A stretch of DNA of 64,000 bases from Ruegeria sp. R13_0 (GTDB lineage Bacteria > Pseudomonadota > Alphaproteobacteria > Rhodobacterales > Rhodobacteraceae): assembly GCF_017743995.1 (NCBI RefSeq), contig NZ_JAGHRB010000015.1:1-64000 (forward strand), read 5' to 3'. A model generated the notes under the pieces. The model was not told where the DNA came from. It was given only the letters and a program-made list of their open reading frames with translations, and ran no database searches. This document shows, piece after piece, positions 16,160 through 24,089 of this stretch. The stretch's first letter is position 1; each line of letters starts with the position of its first letter. Position numbers and translations under genes: made by a program.

Positions 16160-17440
16160 ATGAAACATACAGGTTGGCGCAAGCCGACACCGGGTCTTGG
16201 GGTTGCTGAGCAACTTGCCCAAGCCGGTGAACGGGTAGCAGTACCCAAAACACGGGCATTCGTGGCACTTAAGCGCGTGGGGGCACATATCGGCTTGAAG
16301 GCCGGAGACATGTTGCTCCTCGACACGCTCGGGGCCTTTACCCAGGCCCAGGACTGGGAGGAGGGGCAGCGTCCGATCGTCTGGGCGTCGAACGCCTATC
16401 TGATGGAGCAAACGGGTTTTTCGCTGTCTGCCCTCAAGCGCCACGCGCGGCGCCTTGCTGAGATCGGCGTGATCTCCTTCCAGGATAGCCCCAATGGCAA
16501 GCGGTGGGGCCGCAGAGACGTCGATGGCCGCATCGTCGAGGCCTATGGCTTCGATCTGTCGCCGCTCTCAGCCCGTGTCGAGGAGTTCGAGGAGCTTCAT
16601 GCTGAGTTGCAGGCTGAACGCGAGCTCTGCCTACGCCTGAAGCGCCAGATCACTGTGGCGCGCCGGATGATCCGAGCCCGGATCGAGGCAGCTCTCAGCA
16701 GCGCTCTGCGTGGGCCCTGGAGGCAATTCACGGGGCTTTTTGAGGAGCTTCTGGAACGACTTCCGCGCCGTCATGAAGCTTCAGAGCAGTTGGAGCGGCT
16801 ATTGGCATGGTTCAAGGAACTCCAAGAACGGGTCGAGGCGGCTTATCTTAAGGCGACTGTTGCGACAAAACCTGTGGAAAACACCGATGATAAACACGCC
16901 CAAGTCACGAAGAAGACTCAAGAAATGAACCCCAGGGAGGTCATTTCTGAACCTCATATACTAATTACAAACCAACTTAATCCTGTAACTAGTAATTCCT
17001 CTGAAAAAGAGGAAGCGGCGGGTGTGGTGCCTAATGCCCAACCCGAAGAGCGGGTTGATAGGGAGCTGGAAGACTGGGTTGCCGAGGTACGCAAGAAGCG
17101 GACAGCGCTCGATCTGCCGACAATCATGCAGGCCTGTCCGGAATTCGCATCCTGGGCGCGGAATTTGGGTGGATTCCTGAAAGATTGGGGCGATCTGCAC
17201 CGGGTTGCCGGTCAACTCAGGCCGATGATCGGGATCTCTGAGCATGCCTGGAACGTGGCGCAGGACCGAATGGGCACCCAGGTGGCCACGGCCGCGTTTG
17301 CCCTCGTCTTCGAGAAGCACAGTGCGGGCGAGGTTGCCTCGCCGGGCGGCTATCTGCGGGGCATGGTCGAGAAGGCCGGGGCAGGGGAGCTGCATCTCGA
17401 GCGCAGCTTCTATGGTAGGCTCAGTGGGCAGGCGGCGTGA
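16160..17440 (+). CDS. repC: RepC, replication initiator
   Basis: A 426-residue RepC. The N-terminal domain (HTGWRKPTPGLGVAEQLA at the start, then LKAGDMLLLDTLGAF near residue 47) and the winged-helix region ASNAYLMEQTGFSLSALKRH near 75-95, followed by RLAEIGVISFQDSPNGKRWG, are typical of RepC. A charged coiled-coil-like middle (135-230) and a variable linker (about 235-300) precede the C-terminal MQACPEFASWARNLGGFLKDW segment. RepC binds and opens the origin within its own gene. A strong ACGGAGGTGAG ribosome-binding site lies about 10 bases before the ATG, and the antisense RNA covers the leader, so expression is probably set by pairing with that RNA. Confidence 0.95.
   Translation: MKHTGWRKPTPGLGVAEQLAQAGERVAVPKTRAFVALKRVGAHIGLKAGDMLLLDTLGAFTQAQDWEEGQRPIVWASNAYLMEQTGFSLSALKRHARRLAEIGVISFQDSPNGKRWGRRDVDGRIVEAYGFDLSPLSARVEEFEELHAELQAERELCLRLKRQITVARRMIRARIEAALSSALRGPWRQFTGLFEELLERLPRRHEASEQLERLLAWFKELQERVEAAYLKATVATKPVENTDDKHAQVTKKTQEMNPREVISEPHILITNQLNPVTSNSSEKEEAAGVVPNAQPEERVDRELEDWVAEVRKKRTALDLPTIMQACPEFASWARNLGGFLKDWGDLHRVAGQLRPMIGISEHAWNVAQDRMGTQVATAAFALVFEKHSAGEVASPGGYLRGMVEKAGAGELHLERSFYGRLSGQAA
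16855..17015. other. Probable oriV: AT-rich stretch within repC
   Basis: This part of repC is clearly richer in A and T than the rest of the gene (for example around 16950-17010) and codes for a low-complexity linker. In studied repABC plasmids the origin lies in an AT-rich part of repC. Location is inferred from composition only. Confidence 0.5.
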
Positions 17441-17452
17441 TAGGGCAGGGGC

Positions 17453-18562
17453 TCAGAGACCGGCGGCTTTGGTCAGGTTCACCCGGAACCGGTCCCGGCG
17501 GCGCTGATAGCGGCGGGTCATCTCGGCGGAAGCGTGGCCGAGGTGTTTCTGGACGTAGCGCTCGTCGACTTCGGCGGAGCTGGCGAGACCGGCGCGCAAC
17601 GAATGGCCGGAGAACAGCGCCAGGCGGTCTTTCTCAGGCAGGTCCGACCGGATGCCGGCGTCGAGCACGGTGCGCTTGATCAGGCGCGCGACGTGTTTGT
17701 CGTTGAGGCGTGTCTCCAGCGCCTTCTTGCCGTCCCGCGAGGTGCCGACAAAGATTGGGCCAAAGTCGATCTTGGCGAAGTGCAGCCATTGTTCGAGCGC
17801 ATGGACAGGGCAGGTCTGATCCTTGGAGCCGCGGCCGATCTCGACCTCGCGCCAGCCGGTCTTGGCATTGAGGGTGAGCAGGGTGCCCTTGTCGAACACT
17901 TCAACCCAGCCGCCCGAGTCCGGCGTGTCGTCCTTGTGGACATCGAGGCTGACGATTTCCGAGCGACGAAGGCCGCCGGCGTAGCCCAGCAGCAGGATCG
18001 CGCGATCCCTGAGGCCGCGCAGGTCAAAAGGCAGGGTGGCCACCATCGCAAGGATGTCATCGGCCAGGATCGCTTCCTTTTGCACCGGCGGACGGGCGTG
18101 TTTGCGTTTGATCCCGGCCAGCACGGTGGCGATATGGCGGTTCTTGCGATCGAGGGCAAAGCCGCGCTGCGCATAGTTCCAGGCAAGGCCCGACAGGCGG
18201 CGGTCGATGGTGCTGACCGATAGGGCAGGGGAGGGGCCCGCTCCGGACGCCAGGTCCGCAAGGTAGAGCCCGATCATTTCGGGCGACGGGGGCAGAGTCT
18301 CCGCGCCCTTCATCCGGCACCAGCGCGCGAAATGCGCCCAGTCTTTCGCATAGGCCTTCAGCGTATTGTCCGAGGCCGCGGCGCGCGCATAGTCGCGCGC
18401 GGTATCCACCAGCCGATCGAGCGTGCCTGAACCAGCCACAAAGGAAGGAAGGCTCAAAGCCTCGCTGCTGGGATGATCTCTCTCGTTGTTCTCGCTGACC
18501 GAAGGCCCATTTGGCGGCTTTGAGATCGATTTCTCGTTGTTTTCTGACATGTCGCTGAGCAT
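17453..18562 (-). CDS. Tyrosine recombinase (XerC/phage-integrase family)
   Basis: A 369-residue tyrosine recombinase. The SAM-like core-binding domain covers about residues 40-140 (ASDNTLKAYAKDWAHFARWC). The catalytic domain shows the first Arg in GGLRRSEI near 197, a Lys in the beta-hairpin, H-S-L-R near 319, LGHAS near 342 and the nucleophilic Tyr in RRYQRR near 351, so the active site looks complete. Recombinases of this type next to repABC modules in Rhodobacterales may resolve plasmid multimers or move genes. ATG 18562 is preferred because upstream in-frame codons run into the divergent promoter region. It is convergent with repC, with a 12-base gap. Confidence 0.9.
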   Translation of the reverse strand: MLSDMSENNEKSISKPPNGPSVSENNERDHPSSEALSLPSFVAGSGTLDRLVDTARDYARAAASDNTLKAYAKDWAHFARWCRMKGAETLPPSPEMIGLYLADLASGAGPSPALSVSTIDRRLSGLAWNYAQRGFALDRKNRHIATVLAGIKRKHARPPVQKEAILADDILAMVATLPFDLRGLRDRAILLLGYAGGLRRSEIVSLDVHKDDTPDSGGWVEVFDKGTLLTLNAKTGWREVEIGRGSKDQTCPVHALEQWLHFAKIDFGPIFVGTSRDGKKALETRLNDKHVARLIKRTVLDAGIRSDLPEKDRLALFSGHSLRAGLASSAEVDERYVQKHLGHASAEMTRRYQRRRDRFRVNLTKAAGL

Positions 18563-18675
18563 ATTCTTTGGTGTCCGATAATGCAAACTTATTGGACATA
18601 GCGCGATCTTGCAGGCTGCGGCGGTTCTAACGCTATTTTCTGGTGAAAAGCGCCGCGATGACGTAGGCTCCAAGC

Positions 18676-19560
18676 ATGACATATGCTCGGCTCGATCACA
18701 CCAGCGACCTCGACACATTACCCCGGATGCCCGCCTGGGTCACCTCAGCGCGGGCTGAAAGCCTTGAAGATGTTGCGTTTTTGTCGGGCGCAGCGCTGAG
18801 CCACCTGCATGTTGTGCTGGAGCGCGAGGAGGTGCCCCAAGCCTTGTTGCGGGATCGGCTCGCGCTGCGCGCAGCGGAGGCCTGTGTCGCGTTTTCGGGG
18901 CGCCTGGAGAGAGCAGGGGATCTGCGCGACGCGGTGCATTTGTTGCGTTCTGGCGATCTGCCGGGACCGGCTGGCGAGACCTGCCTCGCCTGGCGGCGCG
19001 CGGTGGAGCGGCCGGTGTCGACCAAGGCTCTGGATCGAGCCTTGCCGGCCTTCGAGTCGGGCAAGATCGCGATGTGGCTCAATGCAGGGAAGGGGGCGCC
19101 GGTGACTCGGGCCGCGATGGTGCTGGAGGCGGTGCTGACGGAGGCGCCACGCGCTGACGTAGCTTCGCTGGTCCTCGCGGATGCGGCTCTCGCCCAAACA
19201 TTCGGTTGGGATCATCTCGTGCCGTTGTTGGCCGCGGGTCTGAAACGTGCCGACCTGCGCAAGCAGGGCGACGATTTGCGTCTCGTCTGTCATCGGGCAC
19301 TCATCTTATCGGCGGTCGAGGCTGTGCGTCTCTCCGCCGACCTCGCGCGTCGGGCGGCACACCTAAAGGCCGTTGCGCCAAAGCTTCGCGCCAAGGGAGC
19401 GGATGCCGCTGTCGAGATGTTCCTCACCCGCGATGCCGTGGCACCTTTGGCCTTGCCCTTGTCGGATCGCGCCGCGCGGCGGCTTTGCGACCGACTGGTC
19501 GATCTCGGCGCGGTGCGCGAGCTGACAGGGCGAGACACGTTTCGGCTCTACGGGGTGTAG
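18676..19560 (+). CDS. DUF1403 family protein
   Basis: A 294-residue, largely helical protein matching DUF1403: an early AESLEDVAFLSGAALSHLHVVL block (residues 28-49), then DLRDAVHLLRSGDLPGPAGE, ARAVERP-like and W-D-H-L-V-P-L-L-A elements. The family is found on Rhodobacterales and Rhizobiales plasmids, usually beside a tyrosine recombinase and an scpB-like gene as here, and has no established function. It is divergent from the recombinase, and its stop codon is 2 bases before the scpB start, so these two form an operon. Confidence 0.85.
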   Translation: MTYARLDHTSDLDTLPRMPAWVTSARAESLEDVAFLSGAALSHLHVVLEREEVPQALLRDRLALRAAEACVAFSGRLERAGDLRDAVHLLRSGDLPGPAGETCLAWRRAVERPVSTKALDRALPAFESGKIAMWLNAGKGAPVTRAAMVLEAVLTEAPRADVASLVLADAALAQTFGWDHLVPLLAAGLKRADLRKQGDDLRLVCHRALILSAVEAVRLSADLARRAAHLKAVAPKLRAKGADAAVEMFLTRDAVAPLALPLSDRAARRLCDRLVDLGAVRELTGRDTFRLYGV

Positions 19561-19562
19561 CG

Positions 19563-20159
19563 ATGGCGAAGGATCGTTCAGAGCCGGACCTGGACCGTGA
19601 GTTGGCCGACCTGCCGCCTGAGCTGCGCTGGCGGGAATGGATGCGCCGGATCGAGGCGGTGCTGTTTGCCTCGGCCTCGCCGGTGCCGCGCGAAGACCTG
19701 GCGCGCGTGGTGGGGCAGGGGGTCTCGGTGGATCTGTTGGTCGAGGATCTCGTCGCCGATCTGGAAGGGCGGGCCTTCGAGATCGCCCAGGTCTCTGGCG
19801 GCTGGATGTTTCGGACGCGGGCGGCCTACGCTCCCGCGATCCGGGTCGCCGCGGATGTCGAGGATCAGCTACTCGACCTGAGTGAATTCGACGTCGCGGT
19901 CTTGGCCGCCATCGCCTATCACCAGCCGATCACGCGCGACGGGCTCAAGGACATCTTCGGCAAGGAGATCAGCCGCGACCTGATCGGTCGGCTGCATGCG
20001 CGCGACTTGATCGGGACCGGGCCACGATCGCCGCGCCGCGGTGCGCCATACACATTTGTGACGACCGAGCAGTTCCTTGTTGCATTTGATCTGGAGACTC
20101 TCGCGGATCTGCCAGAGCGGGAGCAGTTGGAGGACGCAGGTCTGGATGGCGGGTCATAG
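19563..20159 (+). CDS. ScpB-like segregation and condensation protein
   Basis: A 198-residue ScpB-family protein with two winged-helix domains: the first includes IEAVLFASASPVPREDLARV (residues 30-50) and GGWMFRTRAAYAP; the second has SEFDVAVLAAIAYHQPITRD, IFGKEISRDLIGRL and RGAPYTFVTTEQFLVAFDL. Chromosomal ScpB is the kleisin-bound subunit of SMC condensin. No scpA or smc gene is nearby, so this plasmid version may work with host SMC-ScpA or have a separate job in plasmid segregation or with the adjacent recombinase. It is translated with DUF1403 (2-base gap). Its start ATG 19563 removes an out-of-place upstream extension. Confidence 0.87.
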   Translation: MAKDRSEPDLDRELADLPPELRWREWMRRIEAVLFASASPVPREDLARVVGQGVSVDLLVEDLVADLEGRAFEIAQVSGGWMFRTRAAYAPAIRVAADVEDQLLDLSEFDVAVLAAIAYHQPITRDGLKDIFGKEISRDLIGRLHARDLIGTGPRSPRRGAPYTFVTTEQFLVAFDLETLADLPEREQLEDAGLDGGS

Positions 20160-20254
20160 GAATGGTTGCGGGCTGGCGATCCCCGTATTGGCCAAACGGT
20201 GAGGCATGTCGTGGACATTTCGTGACGCTCTCAGTTGTGACTTGTTGAGAGAAC

Positions 20255-21094
20255 TCAGGCTTCGATCCTGAGCCCTCTGAACAGAGCTTCCCAAGGGTCC
20301 CCATCCTCGGTCATCGCGCCCGGTTCCAGGTTTGCTATGTTCTCGTCGATGACTGCGTTGTGGTAGTTCTTGAGCCAGCTGTATTTGCGCCGCACCGTCG
20401 CGTTGGGACTGTCGGCGAGACCGCTCTCCACCAACGTTTTGTGCCTACCCAGAAACTCGATCCAGCCGGCGTATTCGCCGTCGAGCTCGCTCAGACTGGC
20501 GCGAAGATAGTCGATGTAGTGGAGGCCTGACTCGTCCTGGCGCAGGAGGTTGTTCAGGTGACGCTCTTCATCCTCATAGGAATGTCCTTCCCGCCAAAGC
20601 GTTTGGTCCTGTCGGTGGCGTTCGATGACATCTTCATGGATCGCAATGCGCGGGAAGATGACCTCGCCTTCTTCCATGAAATAAGCCTGAACGAGGGCAG
20701 GCCCAAACACCGGACCACTGAAGTCGATGCCGAGATGCATAGGGCCGATGGTCATCGCGCCGCGCACCATTATGCCGTTCGCCACGCATTCGATCTGGAT
20801 GTGCAGCAGATCGATGAGTTCCCAGACCAAAGGGCCAGCCTGGTACTGAGTTTCAATGGTTCTGGTTCTTACGATCGCGTCAGACACGATCTCTGCATGG
20901 ACTTCGCTGATCATCCGCATCTCGTCGGAGCGGGTGGGCGGCGTGGCATCCCCTTCGGACACCCTGCGAAACATCGAAAGCAAGTGCCTGATCTCTGCAC
21001 CGCTTCGCGTGTGCAGGAGGTTCCTGAAACCGAGGACATCAAAAAAGGTCACAAGGCATTCTTCGTAGTCGGGGTCGTTCTCGAAATCAGTCAT
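20255..21094 (-). CDS. Nucleotide-cyclase-like protein downstream of abiE
   Basis: A 279-residue protein not in a family I can name firmly. Its pattern fits a class III nucleotide cyclase fold: FFDVLGF at 17-23 places an Asp (D19) where the first metal ligand sits, IVSDAIV at 69-75 places a second Asp (D72) where the other metal ligand sits, and VRGAMTIG at 110-117 and VFGPALVQAYFMEE at 129-142 mimic the later cyclase strands and helix. Both Asp residues are kept, so catalysis is possible. It begins 13 bases after the stop of abiEii on the same strand, so it is the third gene of that operon. Substrate and role are unknown; it could make a signalling nucleotide or be a non-cyclase relative. 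Confidence 0.55.
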   Translation of the reverse strand: MTDFENDPDYEECLVTFFDVLGFRNLLHTRSGAEIRHLLSMFRRVSEGDATPPTRSDEMRMISEVHAEIVSDAIVRTRTIETQYQAGPLVWELIDLLHIQIECVANGIMVRGAMTIGPMHLGIDFSGPVFGPALVQAYFMEEGEVIFPRIAIHEDVIERHRQDQTLWREGHSYEDEERHLNNLLRQDESGLHYIDYLRASLSELDGEYAGWIEFLGRHKTLVESGLADSPNATVRRKYSWLKNYHNAVIDENIANLEPGAMTEDGDPWEALFRGLRIEA

Positions 21095-21107
21095 CTCTGG
21101 TCCATCT

Positions 21108-22025
21108 TCAGCCGAGGAGCTTCTCCAACTCTTCCCCTTGGGCGGCATGCTTCTTGGGGTTTTCTGCTTTCAGCTTGTTCACGTTGATGAGCTTCCATCG
21201 GACCGCTGGAAGCTCGGCCGCTTGAGGGCGGTCGATCGCGTCGAAGTCTGGATCGCCGTCATGCAGGGTTCTCAGAAACCTCTTCGCGCCCTCATCCAAG
21301 CGGGATTGGATATCACCGATCAGGCGGTCGCGCGTTGAGACCAATTCCGTTAGGTCGACTGCTTCCTTCGTCATGCCCTCGAATTCCCGCGCGTAGGGCT
21401 GATCTAGATCGATCAGGTTTGGATTCAGCAGTTCGTGCGGCGGGCGTGGTGAACTCGCGAGGTAGATCAGAAACGTGCGGAACAACTCGTCGGTAAACCC
21501 TTCGTTCTCGTAGAGCAGTTTAACGTCGTAGAGGTCTCGCGGGTGCTGGCGATCTAGGGCCGCATGTAGCTTGCCGCCGAACAAATCCTCGAAGGAGACG
21601 ATGTTCATCGTCGCATATCCGAACGCCTCCTCGACGGCTTCGGAGACTTCGCGTTGTTCCGGATCATGCACGACGCCCCGGGTAACGGGGGAGGTTTCGA
21701 TTTTGATTTCGGCTGTGCCGAGGCGGGCGAGCGCACGCGTGGCGCCGCCGCCACCGCCGGCAATTCGCTGCGCTTTGGCGCCGGCGATGCCGCCTTCGAT
21801 GGCGGCGGTAATCCGGTCCATCGCGTCGTTGATCTCGACGAGGCTGTCGGCGCGGTCCTTGACAGGCAGATAGGTCAGATCGATATCGACCGAGAGGCGC
21901 GGAAGGTCGCGATAGAAGAGGTTGATGGCCGTCCCGCCCTTGAGCGCAAATATCTCCTCCTTCGCCACATATGGAAGTACCCGTACGAGCAGGGCCACTT
22001 GGGCGGCATAGTCTTCACGCGCCAT
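21108..22025 (-). CDS. abiEii: AbiEii-type nucleotidyltransferase toxin
   Basis: A 305-residue protein of the AbiEii/AbiGii (DUF1814) family, the toxin of type IV toxin-antitoxin and abortive-infection systems. The nucleotidyltransferase motif is ALKGGTAINL (residues 28-36) with the catalytic D-x-D in LSVDIDLTYL (44-53). Motif III/IV elements follow, FEDLFGGKLHAALDR and RDLYDVKLL, typical of the family. Such enzymes transfer NTPs onto RNA (tRNA acceptor stems in related proteins) and stop growth on infection. ATG 22025 has AAGGA 8 bases upstream and overlaps the upstream antitoxin gene by 11 bases. The cyclase-like gene follows after 13 bases. Confidence 0.88.
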   Translation of the reverse strand: MAREDYAAQVALLVRVLPYVAKEEIFALKGGTAINLFYRDLPRLSVDIDLTYLPVKDRADSLVEINDAMDRITAAIEGGIAGAKAQRIAGGGGGATRALARLGTAEIKIETSPVTRGVVHDPEQREVSEAVEEAFGYATMNIVSFEDLFGGKLHAALDRQHPRDLYDVKLLYENEGFTDELFRTFLIYLASSPRPPHELLNPNLIDLDQPYAREFEGMTKEAVDLTELVSTRDRLIGDIQSRLDEGAKRFLRTLHDGDPDFDAIDRPQAAELPAVRWKLINVNKLKAENPKKHAAQGEELEKLLG

Positions 22026-22854
22026 CACCACGTTCCTTTCTTACAAACTCTTCGGGCACCATGATCCTGTAGCGTGGATGTATCTTGCCGCCTTTGACCA
22101 ATGCGCGATCCCCGCTGCCGAGGTCGAAGTCTTCCGGATCGAGACGCTTGCGCCAGGCATGGTCGTGGCGGTCGGCGAACACGAAGAACAGGCGTTTGAC
22201 CTTGATCTTCTTGCAACTTCTGAGCAGTGCCGAGAGGGTTCTTGGGCGCAACGTCGTCAGGCTTTCGAACACCATGTCGAGGTTGTGAAAGCTCTCCTGA
22301 TCCGGCAACTCGTCAAGCGCTTCGAGGATGGCGCGTTCCGGCGAGGACATCACCAGTTTCCAGTCCCATGGCAGGGACGATGCTGTCTCGTTGAGATTAT
22401 TTCGCGCGTCATTGACACCCAACTCTGGATCGGAGAACAGCGATACGCTGCGTGTGCGGAGTTCGGTGTTGAGCGGCAGTTTTTCGAGCCAGTTGGGGAT
22501 TTTTGAGCCGTAGAGCCAGACTGTGCTCTTGTCGCCGAGTGAGAGGTAGTGCGCATAGCCTTGCAGGCCCAATGCCGTCGCCCCCCCGATATGGACAGGG
22601 TAGTGCATGATGTGCTGGAGCGAGAGCAGGCTGGTCTTCCAGTCGAGCGTATTCGTGGTGGCGCTGCTTGGTGCGGGACGGCGGAACACTCCGCGTCCTA
22701 GGCGTTCTAGCCAGCCGCGTTGCACATAGCCGTAGGACGAACGCCGACCTATCCCGTGGTGCTCCAGCCAGGCGGAGTCCACGAGGAACCCCGTGGGGAC
22801 AGCCTCAAGAAGACTCTTTAGTTTTTCGTGTTCTTGTCCACTCATGGGCGACAT
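22015..22854 (-). CDS. abiEi: AbiEi-type antitoxin
   Basis: A 279-residue partner of AbiEii. The N-terminal winged helix-turn-helix covers about residues 10-60 (LLEAVPTGFLVDSAWLEHHGI, then SYGYVQRGWLERLGRGVFRRP), the region with which AbiEi binds inverted repeats in its own promoter. The C-terminal part has the AbiEi C-domain pattern: VHIGGATALGLQGYAHYL near 92 and SSPERAILEALDELPD near 172. The antitoxin blocks the toxin indirectly and represses the operon. Two possible starts, 22854 and 22845, are 9 bases apart and cannot be separated. The AT-rich sequence before it (22855-22870) probably carries the operator. Confidence 0.87.
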   Translation of the reverse strand: MSPMSGQEHEKLKSLLEAVPTGFLVDSAWLEHHGIGRRSSYGYVQRGWLERLGRGVFRRPAPSSATTNTLDWKTSLLSLQHIMHYPVHIGGATALGLQGYAHYLSLGDKSTVWLYGSKIPNWLEKLPLNTELRTRSVSLFSDPELGVNDARNNLNETASSLPWDWKLVMSSPERAILEALDELPDQESFHNLDMVFESLTTLRPRTLSALLRSCKKIKVKRLFFVFADRHDHAWRKRLDPEDFDLGSGDRALVKGGKIHPRYRIMVPEEFVRKERGDGA

Positions 22855-23091
22855 AATGATGTATTTTTAAAGATGCCGCCACTTGTTTCTGTGATAACCT
22901 GTGAGATAGTCCGTCAAGGATCGACAAATTCTGGAATTTTCAAAGAGACTGGTGGTTGTCAGCTCTGAAGCTCACCAGCAAAGCAGGGCGTGGATGCCCT
23001 CGGAGGGCTGAGAAGACATCCGGCCATTCGGATCGAACAGTCGAAGCTATGTGCCCCTGTCGAAGCCGCTGCGCCAAACCAGAGTCAGGTT

Positions 23092-23694
23092 TCACTTTCG
23101 ATTGTGGCGTTCTTTTGCCCATACAAACATCGCACCGACGGCAGCATTGGCTTGCTGCACGCTGAACACTTCCGGTTCGAACGCGCCCGCCCATTGCTTT
23201 GTATCGCGATGTTCCGGGTGGTGTTTGTCGGTCAGCGCGTCGAGAAACTCTTCGTAAGAGTAGGGTCCTCCACAGTCCTCTGGCGGGCAGGCTCGCTCTC
23301 CGTCAACACAGGCGGGAAAGTCCAGATCTGGTCTTCCGGTTGGTTTGCTAAACTTCTCAACGGTGACGAGATGCCGCCAGCCATCGCCGAAATCATAAGT
23401 GTATGTGAACTGACTGCCTTTCTTGACCAGCTTTCCAAGAGTAAACCTCTTCTCGTCCTTCCGCCCATCGGTAGGGTCCCAGCTGTCGTCACTTTCGTCG
23501 CGGGCCTCGAACCTGTCTTCGCCAATCTCGAACTCATGCAAATGATAGTCTTGCCAAGGCATAGCGCCCTGGAGAACGGAATGCAGGATGTCCAAGCTGA
23601 TGTCATTCGGCACGACGATACGGCGCCAGATGGGTGGTTTGATGCCAACCAGTTCGATTTTCAGCTCAATCAAAGTGTGTTCCGCCTGTCTCAA
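23092..23694 (-). CDS. Plasmid pRiA4b ORF-3 family protein
   Basis: A 200-residue protein of the pRiA4b ORF-3/TnpR-like family. Typical elements are LKIELVGIKPPIWRRIVVP at the N-terminus, then LHSVLQGAMPWQDYHLHEF (37-55), the YTYDFGDGWRHLVTVE block near 100 and a DCGGPYSYEEFLDAL region near 142. Members occur on plasmids and beside transposons; the function is not known and they are not recombinases despite the name. The start is a TTG (23694), since no ATG precedes the conserved N-terminus. It is a single gene between the abiE operon and the Shango genes. Confidence 0.85.
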   Translation of the reverse strand: MRQAEHTLIELKIELVGIKPPIWRRIVVPNDISLDILHSVLQGAMPWQDYHLHEFEIGEDRFEARDESDDSWDPTDGRKDEKRFTLGKLVKKGSQFTYTYDFGDGWRHLVTVEKFSKPTGRPDLDFPACVDGERACPPEDCGGPYSYEEFLDALTDKHHPEHRDTKQWAGAFEPEVFSVQQANAAVGAMFVWAKERHNRK

Positions 23695-24089
23695 TGGCCC
23701 TGCCGTTGAAGTAACTTTTGATTCTTAAGTTGAAGCATTCAAGGGGAACATTGGCCCCTCCCGCCCTTTGGCCAGGACCGCGCCCTACTCGGTCGGCTGC
23801 GCGCAGCCGCCCTCCCCGAGCTGAAACGCCGCCTCTCCCTGCGACGTGCCGCTGGCCCGGCCGTCTCCTCCGGAGCCAGCCCGACCAGCCGTCGCATGGT
23901 CGTGGCAACGCTTCATCTCGGCCGTTCCGGTTACGGTCACTGGGGCAGGGGTGTGCCCGCAACGGTGCGAACAGATGTATGTGGCCATCGGCCCAATCAA
24001 GCATAAAGCATGGGAAGTGCTTCAACCATGACGTTAGTCGTTGCAAAGATGGCTGTGCAAAATAGTGTGGTTCGGAGAGGGTTCCGATA
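23695..24089. other. Intergenic stretch upstream of the Shango genes
   Basis: No gene is supported in 395 bases. The middle part (23760-23900) is very GC-rich and may be a remnant of another sequence. The last 60 bases are less GC-rich and carry the GGAGAGG ribosome-binding site for the gene at 24090. Confidence 0.45.

Noticed and set aside
17453-18562. Integrase of an integrated genomic island with att sites
   Set aside because: No tRNA gene or matching attachment repeats were seen near it; its place beside repC fits a plasmid resolvase-type recombinase.
23760-24030. Possible remnant gene in the GC-rich gap before the Shango operon
   Set aside because: No frame gives recognisable protein sequence and there is no start with a ribosome-binding site; it may be a decayed fragment but cannot be supported.
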